The notes: a model not told the origin generated them from the letters alone. Positions 25,399 through 33,656 are shown, counted from the first letter of the stretch. The stretch is 64,000 nucleotides of DNA from Photobacterium gaetbulicola Gung47 (GCA_000940995.1 CP005974.1:1240001-1304000), one strand, 5' to 3'. Program-made: numbers and translations.

Positions 25399-25764
25399 TT
25401 AGCTATCGTGGTGGTAGCGGCTGTGCTCGCGGCAGCTACTGCAGCGCGGCTGGGCCGGATCTTGTTCGAGATCTTCGAGGGCAATTTCTTCTTCGCAATC
25501 GACACACAGCCCGTACATCCCCAGTTTCACCGAGCACACGGCAGCGTCGACACGTTCCATCCGGGCGGCCAAGTCAAACAGGTTGGGAATAAAAGACGAT
25601 TTGGCCATCACGATTAATTCGCTAAGTTCCGCATTCTCAATCGCCGTTGCCGATGGCACTAGGGTATTGAGCAGCATCTCGTGTTTGAGTTCGCGTGACA
25701 ACATTCCGTGCTCTTGTTCAAGGCGCTGCTGCAGTTGATCGTAAAGTTTATCTGACGTTGTCAT
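25399..25764 (-). CDS. DksA/TraR-like C4 zinc-finger protein
   Basis: A 121-residue protein. An N-terminal helical pair is followed by a four-cysteine zinc finger: CVDC at about residue 93 and CSSC at about residue 112 with ALEDLEQDPAQPR between. This is the TraR/DksA type that acts on RNA polymerase through the secondary channel. The coiled-coil tip lacks the DxxDxA signature of DksA, so ppGpp synergy is doubtful. A good FNR-like site lies about 41 bases upstream of a candidate start site on this strand. Confidence 0.83.
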   Translation of the reverse strand: MTTSDKLYDQLQQRLEQEHGMLSRELKHEMLLNTLVPSATAIENAELSELIVMAKSSFIPNLFDLAARMERVDAAVCSVKLGMYGLCVDCEEEIALEDLEQDPAQPRCSSCREHSRYHHDS

Positions 25765-25824
25765 AAGCCTTTCATTCTTTTTATTTGTGATTATTTCAGT
25801 CTAAGACGATTCTTGAGAACGATT

Positions 25825-25838
25825 GTGATTTGAATCAA
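25825..25838. promoter_or_regulatory. FNR-like binding site
   Basis: GTGATTTGAATCAA differs from the FNR consensus (TTGAT-N4-ATCAA) at one base. On the minus strand a -10 TAGACT (25803-25798) puts a start site near 25791, about 41 bases from the centre of the site, the usual class II spacing for activation of the DksA-like gene. It could also serve the divergent small ORF at 25976. Confidence 0.5.
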
Positions 25839-25975
25839 ACAATTATGGGGTTGTATGACAATAACCTTATTTTCTCTCGGTTTTTGTCGTAGCGCGATTC
25901 CGCTATATTGACAGCACTTATAAATGATGGCCCAGGAGCCATTAACACCAAATCAGTCAATAAAGGAAGTGTACC

Positions 25976-26014
25976 ATGGAGCAGGGATTTCAAGATCCGT
26001 ATAATAATGGAATG
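25976..26014 (+). pseudogene. 5' end of a small gene split by the IS element
   Basis: A strong ribosome site (AAGGAAG, 5 bases before ATG) starts MEQGFQDPYNNGM, which then runs into the IS left end. The reading frame continues inside the IS to a TGA at 26072-26074 that overlaps the transposase ATG, giving a 32-codon leader. Together with the frame at 27545-27637 it would make an intact protein of about 42 residues with one membrane helix. I do not know the family. The exact junction cannot be fixed without an uninterrupted copy. Confidence 0.55.
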
Positions 26015-26070
26015 GTCGCCCCTCTCTCAGCCGTCTACTATGGCGGTAACTGCGGGAAAGGAGAACGAGC

Positions 26071-27105
26071 ATGACGATGACAACTGTCGGTATCGACTTA
26101 GCGAAAAACGTATTCCAGCTTCATGGGGTTGATCAGCATGGTAAGACCGTACTGAAAAAGAAACTGAAACGACATCAACTCTCCACCTTCTTCGCTAATG
26201 TAGAGCCCTGCCTGATTGGAATGGAAGCTTGCAGTGGTGCTCACTTCTGGGCTCGGACTTTAGGGAACCTGGGCCATACCGTGAAGCTAATGGCCCCTCA
26301 GTTTGTTAAGCCCTACGTCAAAACCAACAAAAATGATGCCGCAGATGCCGAAGCCATTTGTGAGGCGGTAACCCGGCCGAACATGCGCTTTGTCTCGATA
26401 AAATCACCGGATCAGCAGGCATTGCTTTCCCTTCACCGGGCCAGGGCCGGTTTTATCAAAACCCAAACTGCACAAATCAACCAAATCAGGGGACTGCTGA
26501 CCGAGTTTGGGATTGTCCTGCCTACCGGTAAAGTCGCGATACACAAACATGTCCCCACCATCTTAGAAGATGCCGAGAACGCCTTGCCCGATACGTTCCG
26601 CCAGGTGCTGTCACGACTCTATGATCATTTAACCGAACTGAGTGAGCATATTGAGCAATTTGACCAGTCACTCAAAGCACACTTCAAGCATTGCGAACTG
26701 AGCCAACGGATAGCGTCACTACCAGGCATCGGCCTGATCAGTGCCACCGCGATCGTCGGCACCATTGGTGACGGCTCTGAATTCAAAAACGGGAGGCAGC
26801 TGTCCGCCTGGCTAGGACTGGTTCCCCGACAACACTCCAGCGGGGGTAAAAATATCTTACTCGGCATGAGCAAGCGAGGCGATGCCTACCTCCGAACCCT
26901 GCTCATTCACGGCGCCCGCTCCGTCCTGATAGCCAGAAGTCACCAGGTACCGCCAGAGAGTTGGTTGGGCGGGCTTATCAACCGGCGCAATAAAAACGTG
27001 GCGGCGGTAGCACTGGCCAACAAAAATGCCCGGACGTTATGGGCAATGCTGACACGTGGCGAAGACTACAACCCCAAGCGGTACCCGGATGCCTTTGCCG
27101 GGTAA
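26071..27105 (+). CDS. IS110-family transposase (DEDD/serine recombinase type)
   Basis: A 344-residue enzyme, normal family length. The N-terminal RuvC-like domain carries the DEDD residues Asp9 (VGIDLAK), Glu52 (GMEACSG), Asp89 and Asp92 (NKNDAADAEA). The C-terminal Tnp domain has the helix-hairpin-helix LPGIGLISATAI and the serine-containing GLVPRQHSSGGK segment. Proteins of this family recombine DNA under guidance of an RNA encoded in the element. The start codon overlaps the stop of an upstream 32-codon frame (ATGA) and has its own AAAGGAG site, so expression may partly depend on the interrupted host gene. No frame damage is visible; it may be active. Confidence 0.93.
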   Translation: MTMTTVGIDLAKNVFQLHGVDQHGKTVLKKKLKRHQLSTFFANVEPCLIGMEACSGAHFWARTLGNLGHTVKLMAPQFVKPYVKTNKNDAADAEAICEAVTRPNMRFVSIKSPDQQALLSLHRARAGFIKTQTAQINQIRGLLTEFGIVLPTGKVAIHKHVPTILEDAENALPDTFRQVLSRLYDHLTELSEHIEQFDQSLKAHFKHCELSQRIASLPGIGLISATAIVGTIGDGSEFKNGRQLSAWLGLVPRQHSSGGKNILLGMSKRGDAYLRTLLIHGARSVLIARSHQVPPESWLGGLINRRNKNVAAVALANKNARTLWAMLTRGEDYNPKRYPDAFAG

Positions 27106-27535
27106 TTTCGTCAAACAGGGCTGTATTTAACATATGATACCTAATCCGCACCACGAAAAAAATTTTCGCGACAAAAAGCGGCTGAACAAGGTAAAAACCA
27201 ATGAAAACAGAGTGACTTTAGAGCCTGATAGCACGTTGTAAGAATGTTATCAGTGTTACCAACAGACTGTCGGCGAAATCCGACGGTGAAGCAGGCAAAA
27301 ACATACCCAAACCGATTGCTAGAGGTAAACACGATTTAAAGGCCAAACAGGTAAGACCGAGACTCAATGAACCTGCATTTAACATGGCATAGTGATTTTG
27401 CTAATGCGTCATTATGATAAGGCTTGGGTCAGCGGAATCCTTTAGGGACAGCGGCATACATGCCGAACTAAGTCCGGATGTATGACTGCAATCTTAACCA
27501 GTTTGATTTTTTAGAGCGTGGGTACTTGGCAAACC
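27106..27535 (+). ncRNA. Candidate guide (bridge/seek) RNA region of the IS
   Basis: The 430 bases between transposase stop and right inverted repeat encode no protein. In the IS1111 group the guide RNA lies in this position. Local hairpins are visible (CGAAAA/TTTTCG at 27157-27171; GTCGG/CCGAC near 27267-27286). TATTTAACATA (27124-27134) is exactly complementary to the right flanking DNA at 27548-27558, and ATTTAACAT recurs at 27377-27385. RNA ends and fold are unknown. Confidence 0.45.
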
Positions 27536-27544
27536 GGGGCGACC

Positions 27545-27637
27545 ATGTATGTTAAATATTTCTTCGGCTTTATTGCCGTATTGGCGCTGCCGACGTTGCC
27601 CGCTATCCTGACTTGGGTAGGCATGCTTAGCTCATAA
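27545..27637 (+). pseudogene. 3' part of the small membrane-protein gene split by the IS
   Basis: Thirty codons starting at the base after the IS right repeat encode MYVKYFFGFIAVLALPTLPA and ten further residues ending GMLSS, one membrane helix, followed by a normal terminator. No ribosome site precedes it; the ATG is internal to the original gene. See the matching 5' part at 25976. Confidence 0.55.
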
Positions 27638-27668
27638 GCATCAGCGCGTTACCCCAAGCTTGACACAA

Positions 27669-27701
27669 ATACCAACAATCTAGTGGTTGTTGGTATTTTT
27701 G
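27669..27701 (+). terminator. Terminator of the split small gene
   Basis: AATACCAACA (27669-27678) pairs with TGTTGGTAT (27688-27696), followed by TTTTTGTTT. The same stem sequence is reused after recR at 32251. Confidence 0.82.
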
Positions 27702-27765
27702 TTTGCGTTAGCATAGGTATAAACTCGTATTAATGGTAAATAGCCGTTTACTATGGTTAGGAAGA

Positions 27766-28146
27766 ATGGTTAAAAAGACACTTTTTTTGCTGGGTGGTTG
27801 GATCTGTGTGGCTTTGGGGCTGCTCGGGGCCTTTCTGCCGCTGTTGCCGACCACCCCCTTTCTGCTGCTTGCCAGTGCGTGTTTTATGCGTGGCTCGCCA
27901 ACGCTTAACCATTGGTTGCTGCACCACCCGAGATTCGGGTCGATTTTGCACAATTGGCACCATCACCGTGCGGTTTCGAAGCATGTCAAGCGAAGGGCCA
28001 ATGTCATGATCGTCGCCAGCTTTGCCCTATCTGTATACCTGGTTCCTTTGCTTTGGCACAAAGTGATGCTAGTGGCCATGTTGGTGGTGCTGCTTGTTTG
28101 GTTCAACCGATTGCCTGAGCGGGATCCCCCCACACCGCAGAGCTAA
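27766..28146 (+). CDS. ybaN: YbaN-like DUF454 inner-membrane protein
   Basis: A 126-residue protein with about three membrane helices (KKTLFLLGGWICVALGLLGA; FLLLASACF; VMIVASFALSVYLVPLLW) and the DUF454 signature LPTTPFLLLASACFMRGSP. Function is unknown throughout the family. The gene precedes apt and dnaX, as in E. coli (ybaN-apt-dnaX). I start at the ATG preceded by TTAGGAAGA; another ATG 11 codons upstream has no ribosome site. Confidence 0.85.
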   Translation: MVKKTLFLLGGWICVALGLLGAFLPLLPTTPFLLLASACFMRGSPTLNHWLLHHPRFGSILHNWHHHRAVSKHVKRRANVMIVASFALSVYLVPLLWHKVMLVAMLVVLLVWFNRLPERDPPTPQS

Positions 28147-28323
28147 TTTTACTGCCAATGCTATCTGGATCATCCTATCGGGGCTGAGTGCGCCGCAATC
28201 CTTGCCCCGCTTGGGGAAAAAAATTACTATTTGAACCAGTTTTTCAGCAGTATGCCGGCATGCTGCTGTGTTGTTCAGTTATGGCTCCGCGGCCTTGCCG
28301 TTTTGGGAGCATGGAAAAATATT

Positions 28324-28869
28324 ATGACTCAAGAAAAGCTCGCGTTGATCAAAAATAGCATCAAATCCATTCCTGATTACCCTAAGCCAGGGATCCTGTT
28401 CCGTGATGTGACGAGCCTGATGGAAGATCCGGAAGCTTACCGTGCGACAATGCAGATCCTTATCGAGCAATATAAGGGTAAAGGGATCACCAAGGTGATC
28501 GGTACTGAGGCGCGTGGTTTTTTGTTCGGGGCGCCTCTCGCGCTGGAGTTGGGCGTGGGCTTTGTGCCGGTGCGCAAGCCAGGTAAATTGCCGCGCGAAG
28601 TGATTGGCGAGAGCTATGAGCTTGAGTATGGCCAAGATACCCTGGAGATCCATGTGGATGCGATCAAAGAGGGCGACAAGGTTTTGCTGGTGGACGATCT
28701 GTTGGCAACGGGCGGAACCATCGAAGCAACGACGAAACTGGTCCGCCGCTTGGGCGGTGTAGTAGAAGATGCTGCCTTCGTTATCAACTTACCGGATATC
28801 GGTGGTGAGGAGCGCCTGAAAGGTATCGGCCTGAGTGTCTTTAGCCTATGCGACTTCGACGGTCACTAA
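28324..28869 (+). CDS. apt: Adenine phosphoribosyltransferase
   Basis: A 181-residue salvage enzyme that makes AMP from adenine and PRPP. The PRPP-binding motif VLLVDDLLATGGT lies at about residues 123-135, and the adenine-site region RKPGKLP and the flexible loop SYELEYG are present. Length and N-terminus (MTQEKLALIKNSIKSIPDYP) agree with the E. coli enzyme. The open frame extends 31 codons upstream, but that part resembles no Apt and is not included. It precedes dnaX by about 150 bases without a clear terminator. Confidence 0.95.
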   Translation: MTQEKLALIKNSIKSIPDYPKPGILFRDVTSLMEDPEAYRATMQILIEQYKGKGITKVIGTEARGFLFGAPLALELGVGFVPVRKPGKLPREVIGESYELEYGQDTLEIHVDAIKEGDKVLLVDDLLATGGTIEATTKLVRRLGGVVEDAAFVINLPDIGGEERLKGIGLSVFSLCDFDGH

Positions 28870-29017
28870 TTCTCTTCTGTTAATGCAGATGCTCAGCTCC
28901 TCTGGGTCTTATTTTTCGGGGAGCTGGCTAATCATTGGGCGCTCGTAGGCGCGTTCTCTCGCTCAAAAATCCTCCCTGTGCTAGCATTGAGTTCTTGATT
29001 CTGTAAGGTTAGTTAAC

Positions 29018-31246
29018 ATGAGTTATCAGGTTCTGGCACGTAAATGGCGCCCGCACCAGTTTGATGATGTGGTTGGTCAGTCCCACGTATTGACGGCGCT
29101 GGCCAATGCGCTTGCCCACAACCGTCTTCACCATGCCTATTTGTTCAGTGGAACGAGAGGGGTCGGTAAAACCACGATTGCCCGTATTTTTGCCAAGGGT
29201 TTGAACTGCGAGCAGGGTGTTACGGCCTCGCCATGTGGCCAGTGTCAAACCTGCCGTGAAATCGATGAGGGGCGCTTTGTCGATTTGTTGGAAATCGATG
29301 CGGCATCGCGTACCAAGGTGGAAGATACCCGGGAGCTGCTCGATAACGTTCAGTACAAACCGGCCCGTGGACGCTACAAGGTTTACCTGATTGACGAGGT
29401 GCACATGTTGTCTCGTCATAGCTTTAACGCCTTATTGAAAACGCTGGAAGAGCCGCCTGAATACGTGAAGTTTATTCTGGCGACGACTGATCCGCAGAAG
29501 CTGCCGGTGACCATTCTCTCCCGTTGCTTGCAGTTCCATCTTAAGCATTTGGACAACAGCCAGATCCAGTCACAGCTGGAAAAGGTGCTGACCAAAGAGC
29601 AAATTGCGTTTGAACCCCGGGCACTGGGCTTGCTTTCCCGTGCTGCCGAAGGCAGCATGCGTGATGCGCTGAGTCTGACCGATCAGGCAATTGCATTAGG
29701 TAATGGCCAGGTGCACGCCGATGCGGTATCTGAAATGCTCGGTACTCTCAATACCGAGCAGGCACTTTATCTGCTTGAGGCGGTAGCCAATGGCGAAGCC
29801 GCCCCAGCGATGGCTTGCCTGGAAGAACTCGCATCGGTTGGTGTCGAGTGGGACAGCTTGCTGCGCGAGATGGCCACCCAGCTCCATCGAGTGGCGATGC
29901 ACCAGGCACTGCCTGCGTCATTGGACGACAGTGCGCCGGATGCGCCACGCATTACCGCATTAAGCCAAGCCGTCTCGCCACAAGAAATTCAGTTGTGTTA
30001 CCAGATTGCCCTGCAGGGGCGGCAGGATCTGGCGTTTGCCCCAGATGGTCGAACTGGACTGGAAATGGTATTGCTGAGAATGCTGGCCTTCAGGCCGGTG
30101 TCGGTTAATGCGGTTACGCCGCAGCAGGTCGCTGTCCCGGCGGCACAGCCCGCCGCAGCGCCGATACAGCAGAAGCCCCAGCAACAAGCCGCCCAGCCGT
30201 CGAGTCAAGGTATTCAACGGGTACAAGCGCTAAAAGCACAGATGCATGGCGGACAACAGTCGGCTACTTCGCAGCCTCAGCACGTGCATGGCCAGCCGCA
30301 GGGCATGCCTGCGCATGAGCCGCAAGGCCATATTCATCCGCCAGCAGGGCAGGCGAGTTCTGTTCCGCCACCTGCCGAGAGTTATGGTCCGGCCGGGTAT
30401 GAGCCGGTAGCGATACCTGAGTCAGTGGCACCAAATCAGGCGCATCCTGCGCCACCGGCTCAAGCGCAGTCGGTACCGGGGTCGGCTGCATCGGGATTGC
30501 TAGCGGCGAGAAACCAACTGCGCAGCAAAGCCAAACGCGACGGCAGCACGTCGGATAGCGGAAAAAAGGCTGAACCGGTACGGGCTAAAAAAGTTGCAAG
30601 CAGCAGCGTACTTGATCGTATTGCCAGTAAGCAAAACGGTCAGGTACAGGCAGCTGGAAATGCGATGCCGGTACCGGGTGCACTGAACACAGCGGCAGCG
30701 CAGCCTGGCGGTATGGAAAACGCTGGCGCAAAAGCCGCTGAATACCAGTGGCGTCCGACAACGCTTCCCGAGCCGAGTGAGGTACAGCCAGTCGTCGCGC
30801 CGACGGCATTGAAACAAGCGTTGGAGCATGAAAAAACACCGGAAATGGTGAAATTGCTTGTCAAGGAAGCTGCAAATCAGGATAGTTGGTCGGATTGGGT
30901 GACTAAGCTTAATGTTGGGCGTATGGTCCAGCAGTTGGCGCTTAATTCAGCCTTCGAAAGAGAAGGTAATCAGGTGAAATTATGTCTTCGCCCTTCTCAG
31001 CAGCACCTGGACACAGCCAAGGCACGGGAGCAACTGGCGCTGGCAATGAGTGAACTGTTTGCCGAAACCGTGTCGTTAGAAATTGAATTGAGTGATAAAG
31101 GCCGCTCGCCACTTGAATGGCGTGAGGCAATTTATCAGCAGAAACTGGATCAGGCCAAGCAGAGTCTGCTGTCTGATCCAAACGTGAATTTCATTTGTCA
31201 GCGGTTTGCTGCTGTACTTGATGAAGATAGCGTAAGACCCTTATAG
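29018..31246 (+). CDS. dnaX: DNA polymerase III tau subunit (gamma by frameshift)
   Basis: A 742-residue clamp-loader ATPase. Walker A is GTRGVGKTT, the zinc motif is C-x8-C-x2-C-x2-C (CEQGVTASPCGQCQTC), Walker B is DEVHML and the arginine-finger motif is LSRC. A Pro/Gln/Ala-rich linker (about residues 360-590) is less conserved. The C-terminal tau domain, which binds DnaB and the polymerase alpha subunit, ends the protein. An internal slippery site (30562-30568) should yield a shorter gamma of 518 residues. The gene is followed closely by ybaB and recR. Confidence 0.97.
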   Translation: MSYQVLARKWRPHQFDDVVGQSHVLTALANALAHNRLHHAYLFSGTRGVGKTTIARIFAKGLNCEQGVTASPCGQCQTCREIDEGRFVDLLEIDAASRTKVEDTRELLDNVQYKPARGRYKVYLIDEVHMLSRHSFNALLKTLEEPPEYVKFILATTDPQKLPVTILSRCLQFHLKHLDNSQIQSQLEKVLTKEQIAFEPRALGLLSRAAEGSMRDALSLTDQAIALGNGQVHADAVSEMLGTLNTEQALYLLEAVANGEAAPAMACLEELASVGVEWDSLLREMATQLHRVAMHQALPASLDDSAPDAPRITALSQAVSPQEIQLCYQIALQGRQDLAFAPDGRTGLEMVLLRMLAFRPVSVNAVTPQQVAVPAAQPAAAPIQQKPQQQAAQPSSQGIQRVQALKAQMHGGQQSATSQPQHVHGQPQGMPAHEPQGHIHPPAGQASSVPPPAESYGPAGYEPVAIPESVAPNQAHPAPPAQAQSVPGSAASGLLAARNQLRSKAKRDGSTSDSGKKAEPVRAKKVASSSVLDRIASKQNGQVQAAGNAMPVPGALNTAAAQPGGMENAGAKAAEYQWRPTTLPEPSEVQPVVAPTALKQALEHEKTPEMVKLLVKEAANQDSWSDWVTKLNVGRMVQQLALNSAFEREGNQVKLCLRPSQQHLDTAKAREQLALAMSELFAETVSLEIELSDKGRSPLEWREAIYQQKLDQAKQSLLSDPNVNFICQRFAAVLDEDSVRPL
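30562..30573 (+). promoter_or_regulatory. Programmed -1 frameshift site in dnaX
   Basis: The heptamer A AAA AAG is in the right phase: zero-frame codons are GGA AAA AAG GCT GAA. A slip of one base back gives GGC then TGA (30571-30573). E. coli dnaX uses the same heptamer with GAG TGA to make gamma. The predicted gamma here has 518 residues. An upstream Shine-Dalgarno-like stimulator and a strong downstream stem-loop are not obvious, so efficiency may differ. Confidence 0.85.
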
Positions 31247-31273
31247 ATTAACCAGACCACAGAGAGAGATGAT

Positions 31274-31603
31274 ATGTTTGGTAAAGGCGGTATGGCTAAC
31301 ATGATGAAGCAGGCGCAACAGATGCAAGAGCGCATGCAGCAGATGCAGGAAGAGATCGCAAATATGGAAGTGACCGGCGAGTCTGGTGCTGGCCTGGTAA
31401 AAGTGACTCTGACGGGTAGCCACAGTGTACGTCGTGTTGAACTGGATGACAGTCTGATGGAAGACGACAAAGACATGCTTGAAGACCTGATCGCGGCAGC
31501 ATTCAACGATGCGGCGCGTCGCATTGAAGAAGCACAGAAAGAGAAGATGGCTAGCGTAACCGGTGGTATGAATCTGCCTGCTGGCTTTAAGATGCCATTC
31601 TAA
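31274..31603 (+). CDS. ybaB: Nucleoid-associated protein YbaB/EbfC
   Basis: A 109-residue DNA-binding protein that forms tweezer-like dimers. The N-terminal helix is rich in Met and Gln (MANMMKQAQQMQERMQQMQE), followed by a three-strand sheet (EVTGESGAGLVKVTLTGSH) and a C-terminal helix. Its position between dnaX and recR (27- and 3-base gaps) is the standard gene order. Confidence 0.94.
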   Translation: MFGKGGMANMMKQAQQMQERMQQMQEEIANMEVTGESGAGLVKVTLTGSHSVRRVELDDSLMEDDKDMLEDLIAAAFNDAARRIEEAQKEKMASVTGGMNLPAGFKMPF

Positions 31604-31606
31604 TTA

Positions 31607-32209
31607 ATGCGTACCAGTCACTTACTGGAGCAACTGATGGAGGCCTTACGGTGCCTGCCTGGGGTCGGACCCAAGTCAGCGCAACGTATGGCCTTCAGTT
31701 TGTTACAGAGAAACCGACAGGGCGGCTTGCAACTGGCCGACGCGTTGAGTAAGGCGATGACCGAAATTGGTCACTGCCGGGATTGCCGTACTTTTACCGA
31801 GGAAGAAGTGTGCGCAATTTGCTCCAATCCCCGTCGCCAGGAAAACGGTCAGATCTGTGTGGTGGAGTCTCCGGCAGATATCGTTGCGGTCGAAGCTACT
31901 GGTCAGTTCTCCGGCCGCTATTTTGTGCTGATGGGGCACCTGTCACCGCTTGATGGTATCGGCCCTTCTGACATCGGTCTGGATACTCTAGAGTTTCGTT
32001 TGCAAAACGAGCAGATCAGCGAGCTGATTTTGGCGACCAACCCGACGGTGGAAGGGGAAGCGACCGCTCACTATATTGCCGAGCTCTGCAGTGAGTATTC
32101 GACTCCGGCCTCGCGGATTGCCCATGGGGTGCCCGTTGGCGGTGAGCTCGAGCTTGTCGATGGCACAACCTTGTCCCATTCCCTGGCAGGGCGGCAAAAA
32201 CTGTACTGA
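31607..32209 (+). CDS. recR: Recombination mediator RecR
   Basis: A 200-residue protein that with RecF and RecO loads RecA on gapped DNA. In order: helix-hairpin-helix (LRCLPGVGPKSAQRMAFSLL), a four-cysteine zinc finger (CRDC and CAIC), a Toprim domain (ICVVESPADIVAVE, then LILATNPTVEGEATAHYIAE) and the C-terminal Walker-B-like region GGELELVDGTTL. It is the last gene of the dnaX-ybaB-recR unit. Confidence 0.96.
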   Translation: MRTSHLLEQLMEALRCLPGVGPKSAQRMAFSLLQRNRQGGLQLADALSKAMTEIGHCRDCRTFTEEEVCAICSNPRRQENGQICVVESPADIVAVEATGQFSGRYFVLMGHLSPLDGIGPSDIGLDTLEFRLQNEQISELILATNPTVEGEATAHYIAELCSEYSTPASRIAHGVPVGGELELVDGTTLSHSLAGRQKLY

Positions 32210-32250
32210 TAGATATAAAACTTGTTTTATATAAACTTTTTTTGTCTAAA

Positions 32251-32279
32251 ATACCAACACTTGATGTTGGTATTTTTTT
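32251..32279 (+). terminator. Terminator after recR
   Basis: ATACCAACA/TGTTGGTAT stem with a CTTGA loop, then a run of seven T. Confidence 0.9.
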
Positions 32280-32602
32280 GCCCTTTTTTTACTTTCTTGC
32301 CTAATCAAGCACTTAAAAAGCCAAATTTAGCTTTTTTAGAGTGGTAAAGAAATATTTAGATTTTAGCAAAAGTTGTTTTCTAAGAACTTCTATCAAAATA
32401 TTCTTTAATAGAATTTCAGTTCCTAACTGATTGTTTTCATGTATTAAATAATAACGTTACTTGCCAGGTGATGATGGTTGATGGTTATAAATGCCCTTCA
32501 TGCCCTTCATGCCCTTCATGCCCTTCGTTACCGGCGTATCACATAAAAAATTAATACCAAGTTTTCGACTGCTTGAAAGTCAGGGAACGATTAGGAGTGA
32601 AC
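32280..32602. other. AT-rich porin control region with a 9-bp tandem repeat
   Basis: From 32280 to 32470 the sequence is strongly AT-rich with many TTTAG and TAAAA steps, the kind of DNA bound by ToxR or H-NS upstream of Vibrio ompU; specific ToxR boxes could not be called. At 32491-32526 ATGCCCTTC is repeated four times. The porin ribosome site (TTAGGAGTGAAC) follows. Confidence 0.45.
32491..32526. repeat. Four tandem copies of ATGCCCTTC
   Basis: Four perfect 9-bp copies in the 5' leader of the OmpU-like porin, about 77 bases before its start codon. Confidence 0.9.
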
Positions 32603-33595
32603 ATGAAAAAGACAGTAGTTGCAGCCGTGATTGGCTCGGTAGTAGCTAGCGCGTCAGCAATGGCGGCAGAGGTTTATAATTCTGATGATCTATCTGTTAA
32701 CGTTTACGGTAACCTGCGTGCACGTTACGAGACGACAGATAATGGTCACATGGGCGCGGACAGTACTTTCACCGGAGAAGGTACAGAGCTTGGTCTTAGC
32801 GTTAACTACTTCATGGACAACAACATGTACATCAACGGTGATGTACTAAAAGAATTCAACATCATCCCAGAAGATGGTGATGGCTCTGATGACGACGACT
32901 TCCTGAAGTTCGGCTCGGTGGCGATCGGTGGTAACTTCGGTGAATTCCGTATGGGCCGTATGTCAGCAGTACAAGATACCCTGGCGGGCCAGTACGATAT
33001 CACGTGGGAGTACGGCGGTACGGCAAACATCAAATCAGATGAGGCTGCCACTGACCGTTTGACCAACGGTATCCAGTACAAGATTGATATCAGTGACTTC
33101 ACTGTGATGGCGCAGTACCACACCGGCACCGAAAGCAACGGTGTTGATATCGACCAGGCGTTCGCGCTGGGTGCGGCATGGACATCGGACTTCGGCCTTG
33201 GCCTATCGGGTACCTACACCCAGTCTGAGCGTACAGTCAAGAGCATCTACGGCGATGATAAAGACACGTCTTGGACGTTGAACGCGACCTACGAATGGCA
33301 GGCCTTGTCGCTAGCGGCAATGTACTCTGACTACGATTTTGCGGGCGATGAGCAAACGGGTATTGGTGCTATGGCGCGCTACGACTTTGACATGGGCTTC
33401 GGCGTGTACGGTGTGTACGACTACGTTGATTACGACACGCAAAACGACAAGCTGAACCAGTACACCATCGGTGCGGATTACTGGGTAACTAGCCAGGTAG
33501 TTTCTTACATGGAATATGCTGACCAGAGCTTCGACAAGCGTAACGCTGGCCAGGACGACAACGCATTCACTATCGGTATGCGCCTGTACTTCTAA
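32603..33595 (+). CDS. ompU: OmpU-like outer-membrane porin
   Basis: A 330-residue porin. The signal peptide (MKKTVVAAVIGSVVASASAMA) is followed by a mature chain rich in Asp, Gly and Tyr; strand motifs such as LSVNVYGNLRARYETTD at the N-terminus, SVAIGGNFGEFRMGRM and the C-terminal TIGMRLYF are typical of OmpU/OmpH porins. It lies near toxRS, whose product commonly activates ompU. I use the symbol for the family; whether it is the true OmpU counterpart or a paralogue cannot be settled. The start is set by TTAGGAGTGAACATG. Confidence 0.85.
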   Translation: MKKTVVAAVIGSVVASASAMAAEVYNSDDLSVNVYGNLRARYETTDNGHMGADSTFTGEGTELGLSVNYFMDNNMYINGDVLKEFNIIPEDGDGSDDDDFLKFGSVAIGGNFGEFRMGRMSAVQDTLAGQYDITWEYGGTANIKSDEAATDRLTNGIQYKIDISDFTVMAQYHTGTESNGVDIDQAFALGAAWTSDFGLGLSGTYTQSERTVKSIYGDDKDTSWTLNATYEWQALSLAAMYSDYDFAGDEQTGIGAMARYDFDMGFGVYGVYDYVDYDTQNDKLNQYTIGADYWVTSQVVSYMEYADQSFDKRNAGQDDNAFTIGMRLYF

Positions 33596-33628
33596 TTTTA
33601 GATAATTGCTAGACTGTTCATTGTGTTT

Positions 33629-33656
33629 GGGGGAAGCTTGGCTTCCCCCTTTTTTC
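33629..33656 (+). terminator. Terminator of the OmpU-like gene
   Basis: GGGGGAAGC/GCTTCCCCC with a three-base loop, then TTTTTTT. Confidence 0.92.

Larger units (their letters stand above)
26012..27547 (+). mobile_element. IS110-family insertion sequence (IS1111-like)
   Basis: A 9-bp inverted repeat GGTCGCCCC (26014-26022) and GGGGCGACC (27536-27544) marks the two ends, with a single transposase gene between and a long non-coding right end of about 430 bases. Subterminal repeats plus a long right end are features of the IS1111 group. The exact tips are not certain to a few bases, because this group has no clear target duplication. The insertion separates the two halves of a small ORF. Confidence 0.82.

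Noticed and set aside
28231..28323. An N-terminal extension of Apt
   Set aside because: The 31 extra codons are Cys- and Trp-rich, unlike any Apt, and the standard N-terminus begins at 28324.
28870..29017. 4.5S RNA gene near dnaX, as some gene orders would suggest
   Set aside because: The conserved GGTCAGG...GGAAGG...AGCAGCC core of the signal-recognition RNA is not present.
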